DNA of 64,000 nucleotides from Moraxella bovoculi 237. GTDB taxonomy: Bacteria; Pseudomonadota; Gammaproteobacteria; Pseudomonadales; Moraxellaceae. This document shows, piece after piece, positions 19,404 to 29,319 of this stretch. The notes beneath the pieces are model-generated. The model had not been told where the DNA came from. It did no database searches and saw only the letters and a program-made list of their open reading frames with translations. Where the stretch lies: contig NZ_AOMT01000005.1 in assembly GCF_000696305.2 (NCBI RefSeq), positions 62,001 to 126,000 on the forward strand. Reading direction: 5' to 3'. Numbering within the stretch: the first letter of the stretch is position 1; every line of letters starts with the position of its first letter. The position numbers were made by a program, and so were the translations under genes.

Positions 19404-20639
19404 ATGAGTCAGCCAATGAATACAACACGAGAAAATCTTGCTGTGCTGGGTGCAACCGGCTCCATCGGTGACAGCACGCTTGAGCTTGCACGCTTGCATC
19501 GTGACAGATATCGTGTCTATGCCTTGTCAGGATTTAGTCAGATTGATAAATTGTTGGCGCTTTGCCAAGAGCTTCAGCCAGAATTCGTGTGTGTCGCGGC
19601 TGAATATGTGGATGAATTTCACCAAAAATTGAACCAGTATGATCTAACTACGACCGTGCTGTCAGGTGATGAAGGCTTGATTCGTATTGCATCAGAAGAA
19701 GCGGTGGATACTGTAGTTGCAGCGATCGTGGGTGCGGCAGGGTTGTCTTCAACGCTTGCGGCGGCGCGTTCAGGTAAGCGCATCTTATTGGCGAATAAAG
19801 AATCTTTGGTCATGGCAGGTCACTTGGTAATGACGGCGGCTAGAGAGTCAGGGGCGGTGATTTTACCGATTGATAGTGAGCATAACGCCATTTATCAATG
19901 CTTGCCCGCAGTGATTCAAATGGATAATCGTGCCATTCATGAGGATTGCCATGGCATAAAAAAACTATGGCTTACCGCATCAGGTGGTGGATTTTTGCAT
20001 AAATCCATCGATCAGATGCGTCAGGCGAGCGTTCAAGATGCCGTTAAGCACCCGAATTGGTCAATGGGACAAAAGATATCCATTGATAGCGCCACCATGA
20101 TGAATAAGGGGCTTGAGCTGATTGAGGCTTGTCACTTATTTAACCTTTCTGAGGATCGCATCAGCATCGTCATACACCCTGATAGTGTGGTGCATTCACT
20201 GGTAGAGTATGTTGACGGTTCATTTTTGGCGCAGCTTAGCAATCCCGACATGAAGACGCCAATTGCGCACGCGCTTGCTTATCCTAATCGCATGAATGCC
20301 AACGTTAAGAGTCTTGATCTGTATGATCTGTCTGCGCTGACGTTCATCAAGCCTGATGAAGAGAAATTTGTCAGCTTGGCACTAGCGCGTTTCGCTGCCA
20401 AGCGTGGTGTGGGCGCTTGCATCACATTAAATGCCGCCAATGAAGTTGCGGTTGCGGCATTTTTGGATGAGAAAATTCGCCTAACCGACATTGCAACCAT
20501 TGTACGTCAGTGCTTAGAGGACTTAACATTATCGAGTCATTTTGATGATAAGTTTGAGAATTTGGACGAAATTTTAAATATGGATGATAAAGTGCGTCAG
20601 ACGGCTGTACGTTATATAGATAAAGGCGTGACAGCATGA
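19404..20639 (+). CDS. dxr: 1-deoxy-D-xylulose-5-phosphate reductoisomerase
   Basis: Second enzyme of the MEP isoprenoid pathway (DXP to MEP with NADPH), the target of fosmidomycin. The NADPH-binding GATGSIGDSTL block is near the N-terminus. KESLVMAG, PIDSEHNA (metal/catalytic), the flexible loop HPNWSMGQKISIDSATMMNKGLE and C-terminal domain follow. The product is 411 residues (E. coli 398). The stop overlaps the rseP start (ATGA), so the two are translationally coupled. ATG 19416 is an alternative start. Confidence 0.97.
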   Translation: MSQPMNTTRENLAVLGATGSIGDSTLELARLHRDRYRVYALSGFSQIDKLLALCQELQPEFVCVAAEYVDEFHQKLNQYDLTTTVLSGDEGLIRIASEEAVDTVVAAIVGAAGLSSTLAAARSGKRILLANKESLVMAGHLVMTAARESGAVILPIDSEHNAIYQCLPAVIQMDNRAIHEDCHGIKKLWLTASGGGFLHKSIDQMRQASVQDAVKHPNWSMGQKISIDSATMMNKGLELIEACHLFNLSEDRISIVIHPDSVVHSLVEYVDGSFLAQLSNPDMKTPIAHALAYPNRMNANVKSLDLYDLSALTFIKPDEEKFVSLALARFAAKRGVGACITLNAANEVAVAAFLDEKIRLTDIATIVRQCLEDLTLSSHFDDKFENLDEILNMDDKVRQTAVRYIDKGVTA

Positions 20640-22000
20640 CAATCATATGGATGTTCTTGGCGGCAGTATGCGTATTGGGTCCGCTCATCGCACTACATGA
20701 GTGGGGTCATTACATCGTGGCGCGATTGTGCGGCGTGAAAGTTTTGACGTATTCTATTGGCTTTGGTCCCAAATTATTCGGCTGGACAAGCAAAAAATCA
20801 GGCATTGATTATCGCATTTCTGCCATTCCATTGGGTGGCTATGTTAAGATGTTAGATGAGCGCGAAGGCAATGTGGATGTGCATGAGCGGCACTTAGCCT
20901 TTAATAATCAGCATCCGTTAAAGAAAATCGCCATTGTTGCAGCGGGTCCCTTGATGAATTTTATCATCGCGATTGGACTGTTTTTTGTGCTTTTTTTGCA
21001 GCCGAGCGAGCAGTTAAATACGCGCATTGGCAAGATTCTGCCTGATTCGCCAGCGTCTAGTGTGCTTGTGGTCGGCGAAAAAATAACCGCTATTGACGGT
21101 AAAGACATCACCACATGGGAAGAGGTGAATTATGCCTTGGCTCATCGGATGGGTGAGACAGGTCAGCTTGACATCCGTACTGAACAGGGTGGTAAATACA
21201 CCCAAAAAAGCGTCCCGATTGCTGCATTCATGCAAGGCGAGCAAAAGGGGCAGGACGCCGTCACAAGCTTAGGTGCGCTGCCTTATCAGCCCGTGATTGA
21301 ACCTGTCTTATCACAGATAGTGCCACAGAGTGCCGCAGCGCTCATGGGGCTGCAGGTGGGTGATAAAGTCGTCGCCATTGATGATAAGCCCATTACTAAT
21401 TGGCTAGATGCCACGAGCATCATTCGTGATAATCCTGAGCAAATGCTGAATTTTGCCATCATCAGAGATGGCACGCCCATGAATGTCAAAGTTATGCCAA
21501 AAGGCGTCAAATCTGGCAATAAGATCATCGGGCAAATCGGCGTCAAGGTCGCTTATGATGGCAAAAGTAGCATTCCAAGCGACTATCGCACGACGATACA
21601 CCACACACCATCAGAGGCGATTGCTAAGTCATTCATGAAGACCTATGATCTTGCTAAGATGACGGTTAATGCCTTAGGCAAGATGGTTACAGGGCTGATC
21701 GGCATTGAGAACATCTCAGGACCAATCACCATCGCTGAGGTGTCAAAGACGAGCTTTGAGATTGGTTGGCAGCAGGTGTTATCAACGGCAGCGATCATCA
21801 GCTTATCATTGGCGGTGATGAATCTTTTGCCGATTCCTGTGCTAGATGGCGGTCATTTGGTGTTCTACACTTATGAATTATTACGTGGCAAACCGATGAG
21901 TGAAAAGGTGCAAATGGCAGGTTTGCGAGTTGGCATGACCTTGCTTTTATGTTTCATGGTGCTTGCAATTGGTAACGATATCATGCGTTTATTTGGCTGA
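20636..22000 (+). CDS. rseP: Site-2 intramembrane zinc protease RseP
   Basis: Inner-membrane metalloprotease that cuts anti-sigma factor RseA and signal-peptide remnants within the membrane. The zinc motif HEWGH (residues 21-25) is in the first transmembrane segment, and the third ligand D404 is in PVLDGGH near the C-terminus. Two PDZ-like domains lie between (about 110-290). The product is 454 residues (E. coli 450). Its start overlaps the dxr stop. bamA follows after 261 bases. Confidence 0.96.
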   Translation: MTIIWMFLAAVCVLGPLIALHEWGHYIVARLCGVKVLTYSIGFGPKLFGWTSKKSGIDYRISAIPLGGYVKMLDEREGNVDVHERHLAFNNQHPLKKIAIVAAGPLMNFIIAIGLFFVLFLQPSEQLNTRIGKILPDSPASSVLVVGEKITAIDGKDITTWEEVNYALAHRMGETGQLDIRTEQGGKYTQKSVPIAAFMQGEQKGQDAVTSLGALPYQPVIEPVLSQIVPQSAAALMGLQVGDKVVAIDDKPITNWLDATSIIRDNPEQMLNFAIIRDGTPMNVKVMPKGVKSGNKIIGQIGVKVAYDGKSSIPSDYRTTIHHTPSEAIAKSFMKTYDLAKMTVNALGKMVTGLIGIENISGPITIAEVSKTSFEIGWQQVLSTAAIISLSLAVMNLLPIPVLDGGHLVFYTYELLRGKPMSEKVQMAGLRVGMTLLLCFMVLAIGNDIMRLFG

Positions 22001-22261
22001 TTGGTTAAAAATTGACATGCTAATGCCTAGATTGCATTATTTTTCATAAAAAGTGCGAATAAATCTCTTTTAGGGCTTGCCAAAATTGCTTTTTTCGCTT
22101 AATTTAGCACAATTATTTACACGCTTATCAAAAAATCATGGCGGTTTTTGCCAAATACCAATGTTTTTTGATGGCGTCTTATTCAAAGCTTTATTTTAAA
22201 AATTTCCAAAATTTGGAATTTATAAATCCAATATTTTAATTGTTTTACGTGGATATGGTTT
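22001..22261. other. Intergenic region rseP-bamA
   Basis: AT-rich, with no gene seen. A partial palindrome around TTCCAAA/TTTGGAA lies near 22204-22220, just upstream of a TATAAA. I could not assign a firm promoter; the bamA promoter is most likely here. Confidence 0.4.
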
Positions 22262-24682
22262 ATGCGTATGTTTAATTTTACTGGTTTTGCGACCACTTCG
22301 ATAACTGCGGCAGTCATCATGGCAATGAGTGCCTCTGCTCATGCAGAAACTTTTATTGCCAATGACATTGCCATTGATGGGTTGCAGCGTGTTACTGTAG
22401 AGAGTTTGCAGACCACTTTGCCAATCCGTATCGGTCAGAGCGTTACCGATGAGCTGCTTGCAGACAGTATTCGTGCGCTGTACGCAACCGAGCATTTCTC
22501 GAACGTACAGGCTGATGTGCAGGGCGATCGCGTGGTATTCTATGTGACCGAACGTCCTGTAATCGCTGAGCTTAACTTTGAAGGTAATAAACTCATCCCA
22601 AAAGCAGGCCTTGAAGAGGGTCTAAAAACAACGGGTCTGATGGTTGGTAATGTACTTAAGCAGTCAACCGTAAACTCTATCGAAAATGAGCTAAAAAACC
22701 AATACATTTCACAAGGTTATTACAATAGCGACATCAAGGTTAAGCAGACTCAGCTTGATGGTAACCGTGTTAAATTGGACATCGAATTCATCGAAGGTAA
22801 AGCAGCTCGCGTTGTCGATGTGAATATCATCGGCAATCAGCACTTTAGCGATGAGACCATCAAGGATGAATTCGCACTAAAAGACAAAAATTGGAATCCG
22901 CTGTCAAAGTCTGATCGATATAGCCAAGAGAAACTAAATGCCAGCCTAGAAGCGCTACAGGCATTGTACATGAATGAAGGCTTTGTTCGTTTTAAAGTAG
23001 ATAATTCTACGCTAAACATTGACGAAGAAAAAAATAAAGTCTTCGTTGAAGTTGCCTTAACCGAAGGTCAGCAGTATAACTTTGGTAAGACGCAGTTCTT
23101 GGGTAATGTGACTTATGACGTCGCTGAGCTTAATAAATTGGTAAATTTCAAAGAAGGCGAAACATTCTCACAAGCCAAGCTTGAAGAAGTGACCGCCAAC
23201 GTCGCCAGCAAGTTCGGTGATGACGGTTATTATTACGCTCAAATCCGCCCAATCACGCGCATCAATGACGAGACGCGCACCGTTGATATTGACTACTATA
23301 TTGACCCTGTGCGTGCTGTGTATGTTCGCCGCATTAATTTTAGTGGTAACATAAAAACCAAGGATGAAGTTCTACGCCGTGAGATGCGCCAATTAGAAGG
23401 TGCACTGGCTTCAAATTCTAAGATCCAGCTGTCGCGCGCTCGTCTGATGCGTACGGGATTCTTCAAGAACGTGACAGTGGACGTTCGCCCTGTGCCGAAT
23501 ACCCCTGACCAGGTGGACATTAACTATGTTGTTGAAGAGCAACCATCTGGTTCATCGACCATTGCAGCAGGTTACAGCCAATCGGGTGGTATGACATTTC
23601 AAGTGGATCTGTCTCAGTCGAACTTCATGGGAACAGGCAATCGTGTCAATGCGTCATTCTCACGTTCAGAGACGCGAGAAGTATATAGCCTGGGTGTGAC
23701 CAACCCATACTTCACCGAAAATGGCGTATCTCAGAGCATCAGCGCCTATTCTCGTAAAACCAAATACGATAAGAAAAACATCAGTAATTACGTCCTAGAT
23801 TCTTATGGCGCGTCACTGACTTACGGTTATCCAATTAACGAAAATCAGCGCATCAGCGGTGGTATTAACATTGATAATACCAAGGTTCGTGGTGGTCGCC
23901 AAATGCGAATCAGCAATGTTAAGCAGCTTTTGGATGATGGTGGCTCGATCGACACATCGGGTAGTGTAGCAAGCTTCTCAACAGATTACAAAACCTATAA
24001 CGCCATGCTAGGCTGGAGTTACTCAAGCCTTGATAAACCAGTATTCCCAACCAAGGGTATGAGCCATAGCGTTGATCTGACCTTAGGCTTTGGTGATAAG
24101 ACATACCAAAAAGCCGTCTATAACGGTAATATCTATATCCCATTCTGGAGGGGCAGCACGCTACGTGGTTATACACGTCTAGGCTATGGTAATAATTTGC
24201 CGTTTTACGAGAATTTCTATGCCGGTGGTTATGGCTCGGTACGTGGCTATGATTCATCTAGCTTAGGTCCTCGCTCGCAACCTTATGAAGTAGCAAGTGT
24301 TGGTAAGCGTTATGCGCTTGGGGAGAGCGTAGGTGGTAATGCGCTGGCTACCTTTGGTACTGAGTTGATTTTACCAATGCCGTTCAAGGGGGATTGGGTG
24401 GATCAGGTTCGTCCTGTGATTTTCTTTGAGGGTGGTCAGGTGTTTGATACCACAGGCATGGATAAAGAGACGGTTAACCTTAATGAGCTTACCAATGGTG
24501 CAGCCACCTCAACCAGATACCCAGTGCTTGAACAAGACAAAGATCTGCGTTATAGTGCGGGTGTTGGTGCAACATGGTACACACCGATTGGTCCATTATC
24601 TATCAGCTATGCCAAGCCAATTGGCAGCAAAGACGGTGATAAGACAGAGAAAGTTCAATTCCAAATCGGCAGCGTGTTCTAA
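22262..24682 (+). CDS. bamA: Outer membrane protein assembly factor BamA (Omp85)
   Basis: Essential component of the BAM complex that folds and inserts beta-barrel proteins. Residues 1-28 are a signal peptide (cleavage after AHA). Five POTRA domains follow to about residue 430, then a 16-strand barrel with the conserved VRGY block near residue 660 and a C-terminal strand ending in Phe. The product is 806 residues (E. coli 810). The TAA stop shares a base with the lpxD ATG. The periplasmic chaperone gene skp, which normally follows bamA, is absent here. Confidence 0.97.
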   Translation: MRMFNFTGFATTSITAAVIMAMSASAHAETFIANDIAIDGLQRVTVESLQTTLPIRIGQSVTDELLADSIRALYATEHFSNVQADVQGDRVVFYVTERPVIAELNFEGNKLIPKAGLEEGLKTTGLMVGNVLKQSTVNSIENELKNQYISQGYYNSDIKVKQTQLDGNRVKLDIEFIEGKAARVVDVNIIGNQHFSDETIKDEFALKDKNWNPLSKSDRYSQEKLNASLEALQALYMNEGFVRFKVDNSTLNIDEEKNKVFVEVALTEGQQYNFGKTQFLGNVTYDVAELNKLVNFKEGETFSQAKLEEVTANVASKFGDDGYYYAQIRPITRINDETRTVDIDYYIDPVRAVYVRRINFSGNIKTKDEVLRREMRQLEGALASNSKIQLSRARLMRTGFFKNVTVDVRPVPNTPDQVDINYVVEEQPSGSSTIAAGYSQSGGMTFQVDLSQSNFMGTGNRVNASFSRSETREVYSLGVTNPYFTENGVSQSISAYSRKTKYDKKNISNYVLDSYGASLTYGYPINENQRISGGINIDNTKVRGGRQMRISNVKQLLDDGGSIDTSGSVASFSTDYKTYNAMLGWSYSSLDKPVFPTKGMSHSVDLTLGFGDKTYQKAVYNGNIYIPFWRGSTLRGYTRLGYGNNLPFYENFYAGGYGSVRGYDSSSLGPRSQPYEVASVGKRYALGESVGGNALATFGTELILPMPFKGDWVDQVRPVIFFEGGQVFDTTGMDKETVNLNELTNGAATSTRYPVLEQDKDLRYSAGVGATWYTPIGPLSISYAKPIGSKDGDKTEKVQFQIGSVF

Positions 24683-25701
24683 TGGCGAACATCGCTCAAC
24701 TGATTGATATCATAGAACAAGTGCAGCCTGTCATCAATAAGGCTGCACTTAGTGCTAGTGAGGCATCTAAAGACATCACAGGTGTGGCGAATCTATTGGG
24801 TGCTCGTGCTGATGAAGTGGCATTTTTATCCAACGCCAAATATATTGATGATCTTACAAACACACGCGCAGGCATGGTGCTGATCAATGAAAAATTTATG
24901 AATCATGCGCCTACAGATGTGACTACTGTCATTGTCAAAGACGCATATTTGGCATATGCGACCATCAGTGGTCTGTTTGCTTATAAGAACATCGTTAAGC
25001 AAGCCATTCATCCCACCGCCATCATTGCAGACAGCGCCATCATCGCAGACGGTGTTGAGATCGGTGCGTATTGTGTCATCGGAGAGCGTGTGCAGATAGG
25101 TGCAGGAACGATCATTGGTCAGTCTGTGAGCATCGAAGACCACACAGTGCTTGGTGAAGACTGTCATATCGCACATCATGTGAGCATCGCGCATCATAGT
25201 CAGTTAGGCGATCGTGTTCGCATCCATGCAAATTCAAGCATTGGCTCAGAAGGTTTTGGCTTTGCGCCAAATCCCACCGCTCAAGGTCTAAAATGGCAGC
25301 GCATCGCACAGCTTGGTCGAGTGATTATCGGTGATGACGTACGCATTGGTAGTAATACTTGTATCGATCGTGGTGCGGTTGGTGATACCGTCATTGGCAA
25401 TCATGTCATCATTGATAATCTGGTGCAGATCGCCCATAATGTCCATATTGGCGACAGTACAGCCATCGCTGCTAAGGTTGGCATCGCCGGTTCGACGCAT
25501 ATTGGACGTAATTGTATCATTGGCGGTGCTAGCGGTGTATCTGGTCATCTGGTGATTGCAGATGGTGTGACTTTGACGGGCATGTCAATGGTCACGGGTA
25601 ATATCAAAGAATCTGGCAGTTATTCATCAGGCACGGGACTTCTACCGTCAATGCAATGGCGACGCGCGGCGGTGAGATTCCGCCAATCTGGTGAAAAGTA
25701 A
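24682..25701 (+). CDS. lpxD: UDP-3-O-(3-hydroxyacyl)glucosamine N-acyltransferase
   Basis: Third step of lipid A synthesis, N-acylation of UDP-3-O-acyl-glucosamine. The N-terminal uridine-binding domain spans about 100 residues. It is followed by a left-handed beta-helix of hexapeptide repeats and the His-containing NLVQIAHNV block (catalytic His). A short helical C-terminus ends in [10 protein letters not shown]. The product is 339 residues (E. coli 341). The start codon overlaps the bamA stop (TAATG), implying tight translational coupling. Confidence 0.97.
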   Translation: MANIAQLIDIIEQVQPVINKAALSASEASKDITGVANLLGARADEVAFLSNAKYIDDLTNTRAGMVLINEKFMNHAPTDVTTVIVKDAYLAYATISGLFAYKNIVKQAIHPTAIIADSAIIADGVEIGAYCVIGERVQIGAGTIIGQSVSIEDHTVLGEDCHIAHHVSIAHHSQLGDRVRIHANSSIGSEGFGFAPNPTAQGLKWQRIAQLGRVIIGDDVRIGSNTCIDRGAVGDTVIGNHVIIDNLVQIAHNVHIGDSTAIAAKVGIAGSTHIGRNCIIGGASGVSGHLVIADGVTLTGMSMVTGNIKESGSYSSGTGLLPSMQWRRAAVRFRQSGEK

Positions 25702-25770
25702 CCAGAGAATTGTCCATCAGCCAACCAAAACTTATTAATAATCATACTTAATATCTTAGGAAAAAAAACC

Positions 25771-26295
25771 ATGTCAAACACCCATCTTGATGTTGATTTA
25801 CTTAGCCAAGAAGATCTAGACGCGCTGTCAGAGCGCGGCGTTACTTTGCCACTCAAATACGACCAAATTAAGCATTATCTGCCGCATCGCTATCCGTTCA
25901 TGCTCATTGATCGTGTTACAGCCTGCTCCCCGAATAACTGGATTACAGGCTATAAGAACATTACCATCAATGAAGAGCTGTTCAATGGGCATTTCCCTGA
26001 CAACCCAATCATGCCAGGCGTTCTCATGGTTGAGGCGATGGCACAGATTTCTGGGATTTTGGGCTTTATTAGCGCAGGACAAACTTCTGAAAGTGGTTAT
26101 CTGTATCTGTTCGCGGGTGTGGATAAAGTCCGCTTCAAAAGAATGGTCAGCACGGGCGATACATTAGTGATCCGCTCAAAGGCGACCAGAAGCATGCGTG
26201 ACATTTATAAATTTGAATGTACCGCGCATGTTGATGGTGAGCTGGCTTGTAGTGCTGAGATTATGATTGCTCGTCAAAAAGTGGCTGACTTATAA
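25771..26295 (+). CDS. fabZ: 3-hydroxyacyl-[acyl-carrier-protein] dehydratase FabZ
   Basis: Hotdog-fold dehydratase of fatty acid elongation. The catalytic His (H74, in NGHFPDNPIMPG) and Glu (E88, in VEAMAQ) are 14 residues apart, as in Pseudomonas FabZ. The substrate-tunnel block LPHRYPFML is at about 37-45. The product is 174 residues, about 20 longer than E. coli FabZ at the N-terminus. ATG 25771 follows TTAGGAAA. It lies between lpxD and lpxA, the usual order, balancing acyl chains for lipid A and phospholipid. Confidence 0.96.
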   Translation: MSNTHLDVDLLSQEDLDALSERGVTLPLKYDQIKHYLPHRYPFMLIDRVTACSPNNWITGYKNITINEELFNGHFPDNPIMPGVLMVEAMAQISGILGFISAGQTSESGYLYLFAGVDKVRFKRMVSTGDTLVIRSKATRSMRDIYKFECTAHVDGELACSAEIMIARQKVADL

Positions 26296-26352
26296 GTCAT
26301 TTGGTATTACAATAATGACATATAAGAACGTTAATAAAGTTTTGGGATAAGC

Positions 26353-27126
26353 ATGAATATTCACCCAACCGCCATCATTGATGACTCTTGCATCATTGAT
26401 GACACCGCCGTGATTGGTGCGTATTGCATCATCGGCAAGAACAGTAAAATTGGCGCGCACAGCGTCCTAAGAAGTCATGTTATCGTTGGTGAGAATACGA
26501 CGATCGGTCAGTATAATGAGATTTATCAATTTGCCAGCGTTGGTGAGAATCCTCAAGATCTAAAATACGCAGGCGAAGAAACTTATCTTGAAATAGGCGA
26601 CCATAACCGCATTCGAGAGTCTTGTACACTGCACCGAGGTACTGTACAGGATAATGCATTAACTAAGATCGGCAGTCATAACCTGCTGATGGTTAACACG
26701 CATATCGCCCATGACTGCATGGTCGGCGATCATAACGTACTGGCTAACAATGTGGGTGTGGCAGGGCATAGCCATATTGGCAACTATGTAATCATCGGCG
26801 GTCAGTCTGGCATTCATCAATTTTGCAAGATAGATGATTACAGCATGATTGGCGGTGCCAGCCTTATCCTAAAAGATGTGGCTGCATTCACCATGGTGTC
26901 GGGCAATCCTGCCAAAGTGCACGGCATTAATAAAGAAGGTATGCGCCGCAAAGGTTGGAGTGGCGACACCATCAAAGCGCTTGATGAAGCATATCACGTG
27001 ATTTTCCGTTCTGGGATGATTCGCGATCAAGCGCTGACCGAGCTTGAAAAAATGCTACCCGCAGAGCCTAAGGTTCAGTTATTCATCGATTCATTAAAGA
27101 ATAGTGGGCGAGGATTAACGCGTTAG
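26353..27126 (+). CDS. lpxA: Acyl-[ACP]-UDP-N-acetylglucosamine O-acyltransferase
   Basis: First enzyme of lipid A biosynthesis. It is a left-handed beta-helix of hexapeptide repeats starting at HPTAIID, with the catalytic-His block THIAHDCMVGDH near residue 120. QFCKIDDYSMIGG and a C-terminal helical domain follow. The product is 257 residues (E. coli 262). It ends the cluster and is followed by a perfect terminator at 27153-27183. lpxB, which follows lpxA in E. coli, is not here. Confidence 0.97.
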   Translation: MNIHPTAIIDDSCIIDDTAVIGAYCIIGKNSKIGAHSVLRSHVIVGENTTIGQYNEIYQFASVGENPQDLKYAGEETYLEIGDHNRIRESCTLHRGTVQDNALTKIGSHNLLMVNTHIAHDCMVGDHNVLANNVGVAGHSHIGNYVIIGGQSGIHQFCKIDDYSMIGGASLILKDVAAFTMVSGNPAKVHGINKEGMRRKGWSGDTIKALDEAYHVIFRSGMIRDQALTELEKMLPAEPKVQLFIDSLKNSGRGLTR

Positions 27127-27152
27127 GCTGATTTTAACGCACCGTCACACAT

Positions 27153-27183
27153 AAAAACCCATAACTCGACGTTATGGGTTTTT
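27153..27183 (+). terminator. Rho-independent terminator after lpxA
   Basis: A perfect 13-base stem AAAAACCCATAAC / GTTATGGGTTTTT with a TCGAC loop (27153-27165 with 27171-27183). Confidence 0.92.
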
Positions 27184-27280
27184 GTATTTTATTTCTCTTG
27201 ACTTTTTTGCGTTAATAAATCAGACTACGCTAGCAACATTATGGCAATGTTATGTACACAAAGCATTGTCTTGTATAGAA

Positions 27281-27919
27281 GTGGTGTCGGGCGGTATTGG
27301 CTTGGCATTCGTAGCCTTCCCTAAAATCGTCTCTAGCATGGATGAGGCAGGTACGATCATTGGTGTGTTGTTTTTTGCTTCGCTATTCGTGGCGGGCTTG
27401 ACGTCGATGGCAAGTATCATCCAAGTGCCAATCTCTGCAGTTGAAGATAAATTTGGCTGGTCTCACAAGAAAGCCGTTACTGTAGTTGGTGGTATCTCTG
27501 CATTGATTTCTTTGGCGCTATTCTCAACCAAAACCGCGATCACTTTCGTTGACGTGATTGACCACTTCGCTAATAACATCGGCGTTGTATTTGGTGCAGT
27601 GCTGTCTATCATCTGGGTAACATGGCTAAACCGTGGCCTACTTGATAAGCTAATCCGTCATATCAATGGCATCTCAAGCATCAAGATTGGCAAAGGCTGG
27701 GCGTTCATGCTAACCGTCATCATGCCGATTTCATTGATTATCGCACTTCTTTTAAGTATTAAATCACTACTGACAGAAGGTTATGATGGTTATGACTTTG
27801 TGACCCAAGCAGTATTTGGCTGGGGTGTCGTGGCTGTGTTTGCCCTTGGTGCACTGCTATTGACAAAAACTAAAGGTCACAGCTCACATGATGCACAAAA
27901 AGGAGATTATCATGAATAG
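27281..27919 (+). pseudogene. NSS-family amino-acid transporter (MetP type), 5'-truncated
   Basis: The frame to TAG 27919 encodes the second half of a neurotransmitter:sodium symporter. Recognisable NSS sequence begins at about 27281 (SGGIGLAFVAFPK) and runs through GVLFFASLFVAGLTS, FGWSHKKAV and about six membrane segments. The first half (about 250-300 residues, with TM1 and most of the substrate/sodium site) is missing. The frame stays open upstream to 27182, but that part is not NSS-like and lies in the lpxA terminator. Intact relatives import methionine/alanine with a small MetS subunit, and metS follows, overlapping the stop. A working transporter is very unlikely. Confidence 0.8.
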
Positions 27920-28040
27920 TACAGCATTGATGATTATGATTGTTGCTTTGTCAGCGATTTGGGATGGGTTGATTCTATCGGCCATCCATCTGGTAAAAAA
28001 TCCTGACATTGATATGGATAAAGTGCCAAACGATCAGTAA
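27912..28040 (+). CDS. metS: MetS-type small subunit of an NSS methionine/alanine importer
   Basis: A 42-codon gene (ATG 27912, TAA 28038-28040). The product starts with one hydrophobic segment (about residues 5-24, containing AIWDG), followed by a short polar tail ending KVPNDQ. Size, single helix and position right behind an NSS transporter match the MetS small subunits known from Corynebacterium MetPS and common in Moraxellaceae/Psychrobacter. The ribosome site AAAAGGAG is excellent. The start lies 8 bases inside the metP remnant. The gene itself looks intact although its partner has lost its N-terminal half. Confidence 0.75.
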   Translation: MNSTALMIMIVALSAIWDGLILSAIHLVKNPDIDMDKVPNDQ

Positions 28041-28049
28041 TTAAAATCA

Positions 28050-28083
28050 AAAAAACACACATCCAATTGAGCGTGTGTTTTTT
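28050..28083. terminator. Bidirectional terminator between metS and tgt
   Basis: AAAAAACACAC (28050-28060) pairs with GTGTGTTTTTT (28073-28083). T runs exist on both strands and the flanking genes converge. Confidence 0.82.
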
Positions 28084-28122
28084 ATTGTGGGTGGATTGTA
28101 AGATGATAATAAGCTAAATGAT

Positions 28123-29277
<1,155 letters not shown>

Positions 29278-29289
29278 TCAAAACTGGCT

Positions 29290-29298
29290 ATTATAGCA
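29290..29298 (-). promoter_or_regulatory. Extended -10 promoter of tgt
   Basis: Minus strand TGCTATAAT (plus 29290-29298), a full extended -10 about 35 bases before the tgt ATG and after the stop of the DUF389 gene; no clear -35. Confidence 0.58.
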
Positions 29299-29319
29299 TA
29301 ATTTGACATTGAAATAATG

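Noticed and set aside
27182-27280. First 33 codons of the open frame leading into the NSS remnant
   Set aside because: They begin inside the lpxA terminator and do not resemble NSS sequence, so they are not part of the original gene.
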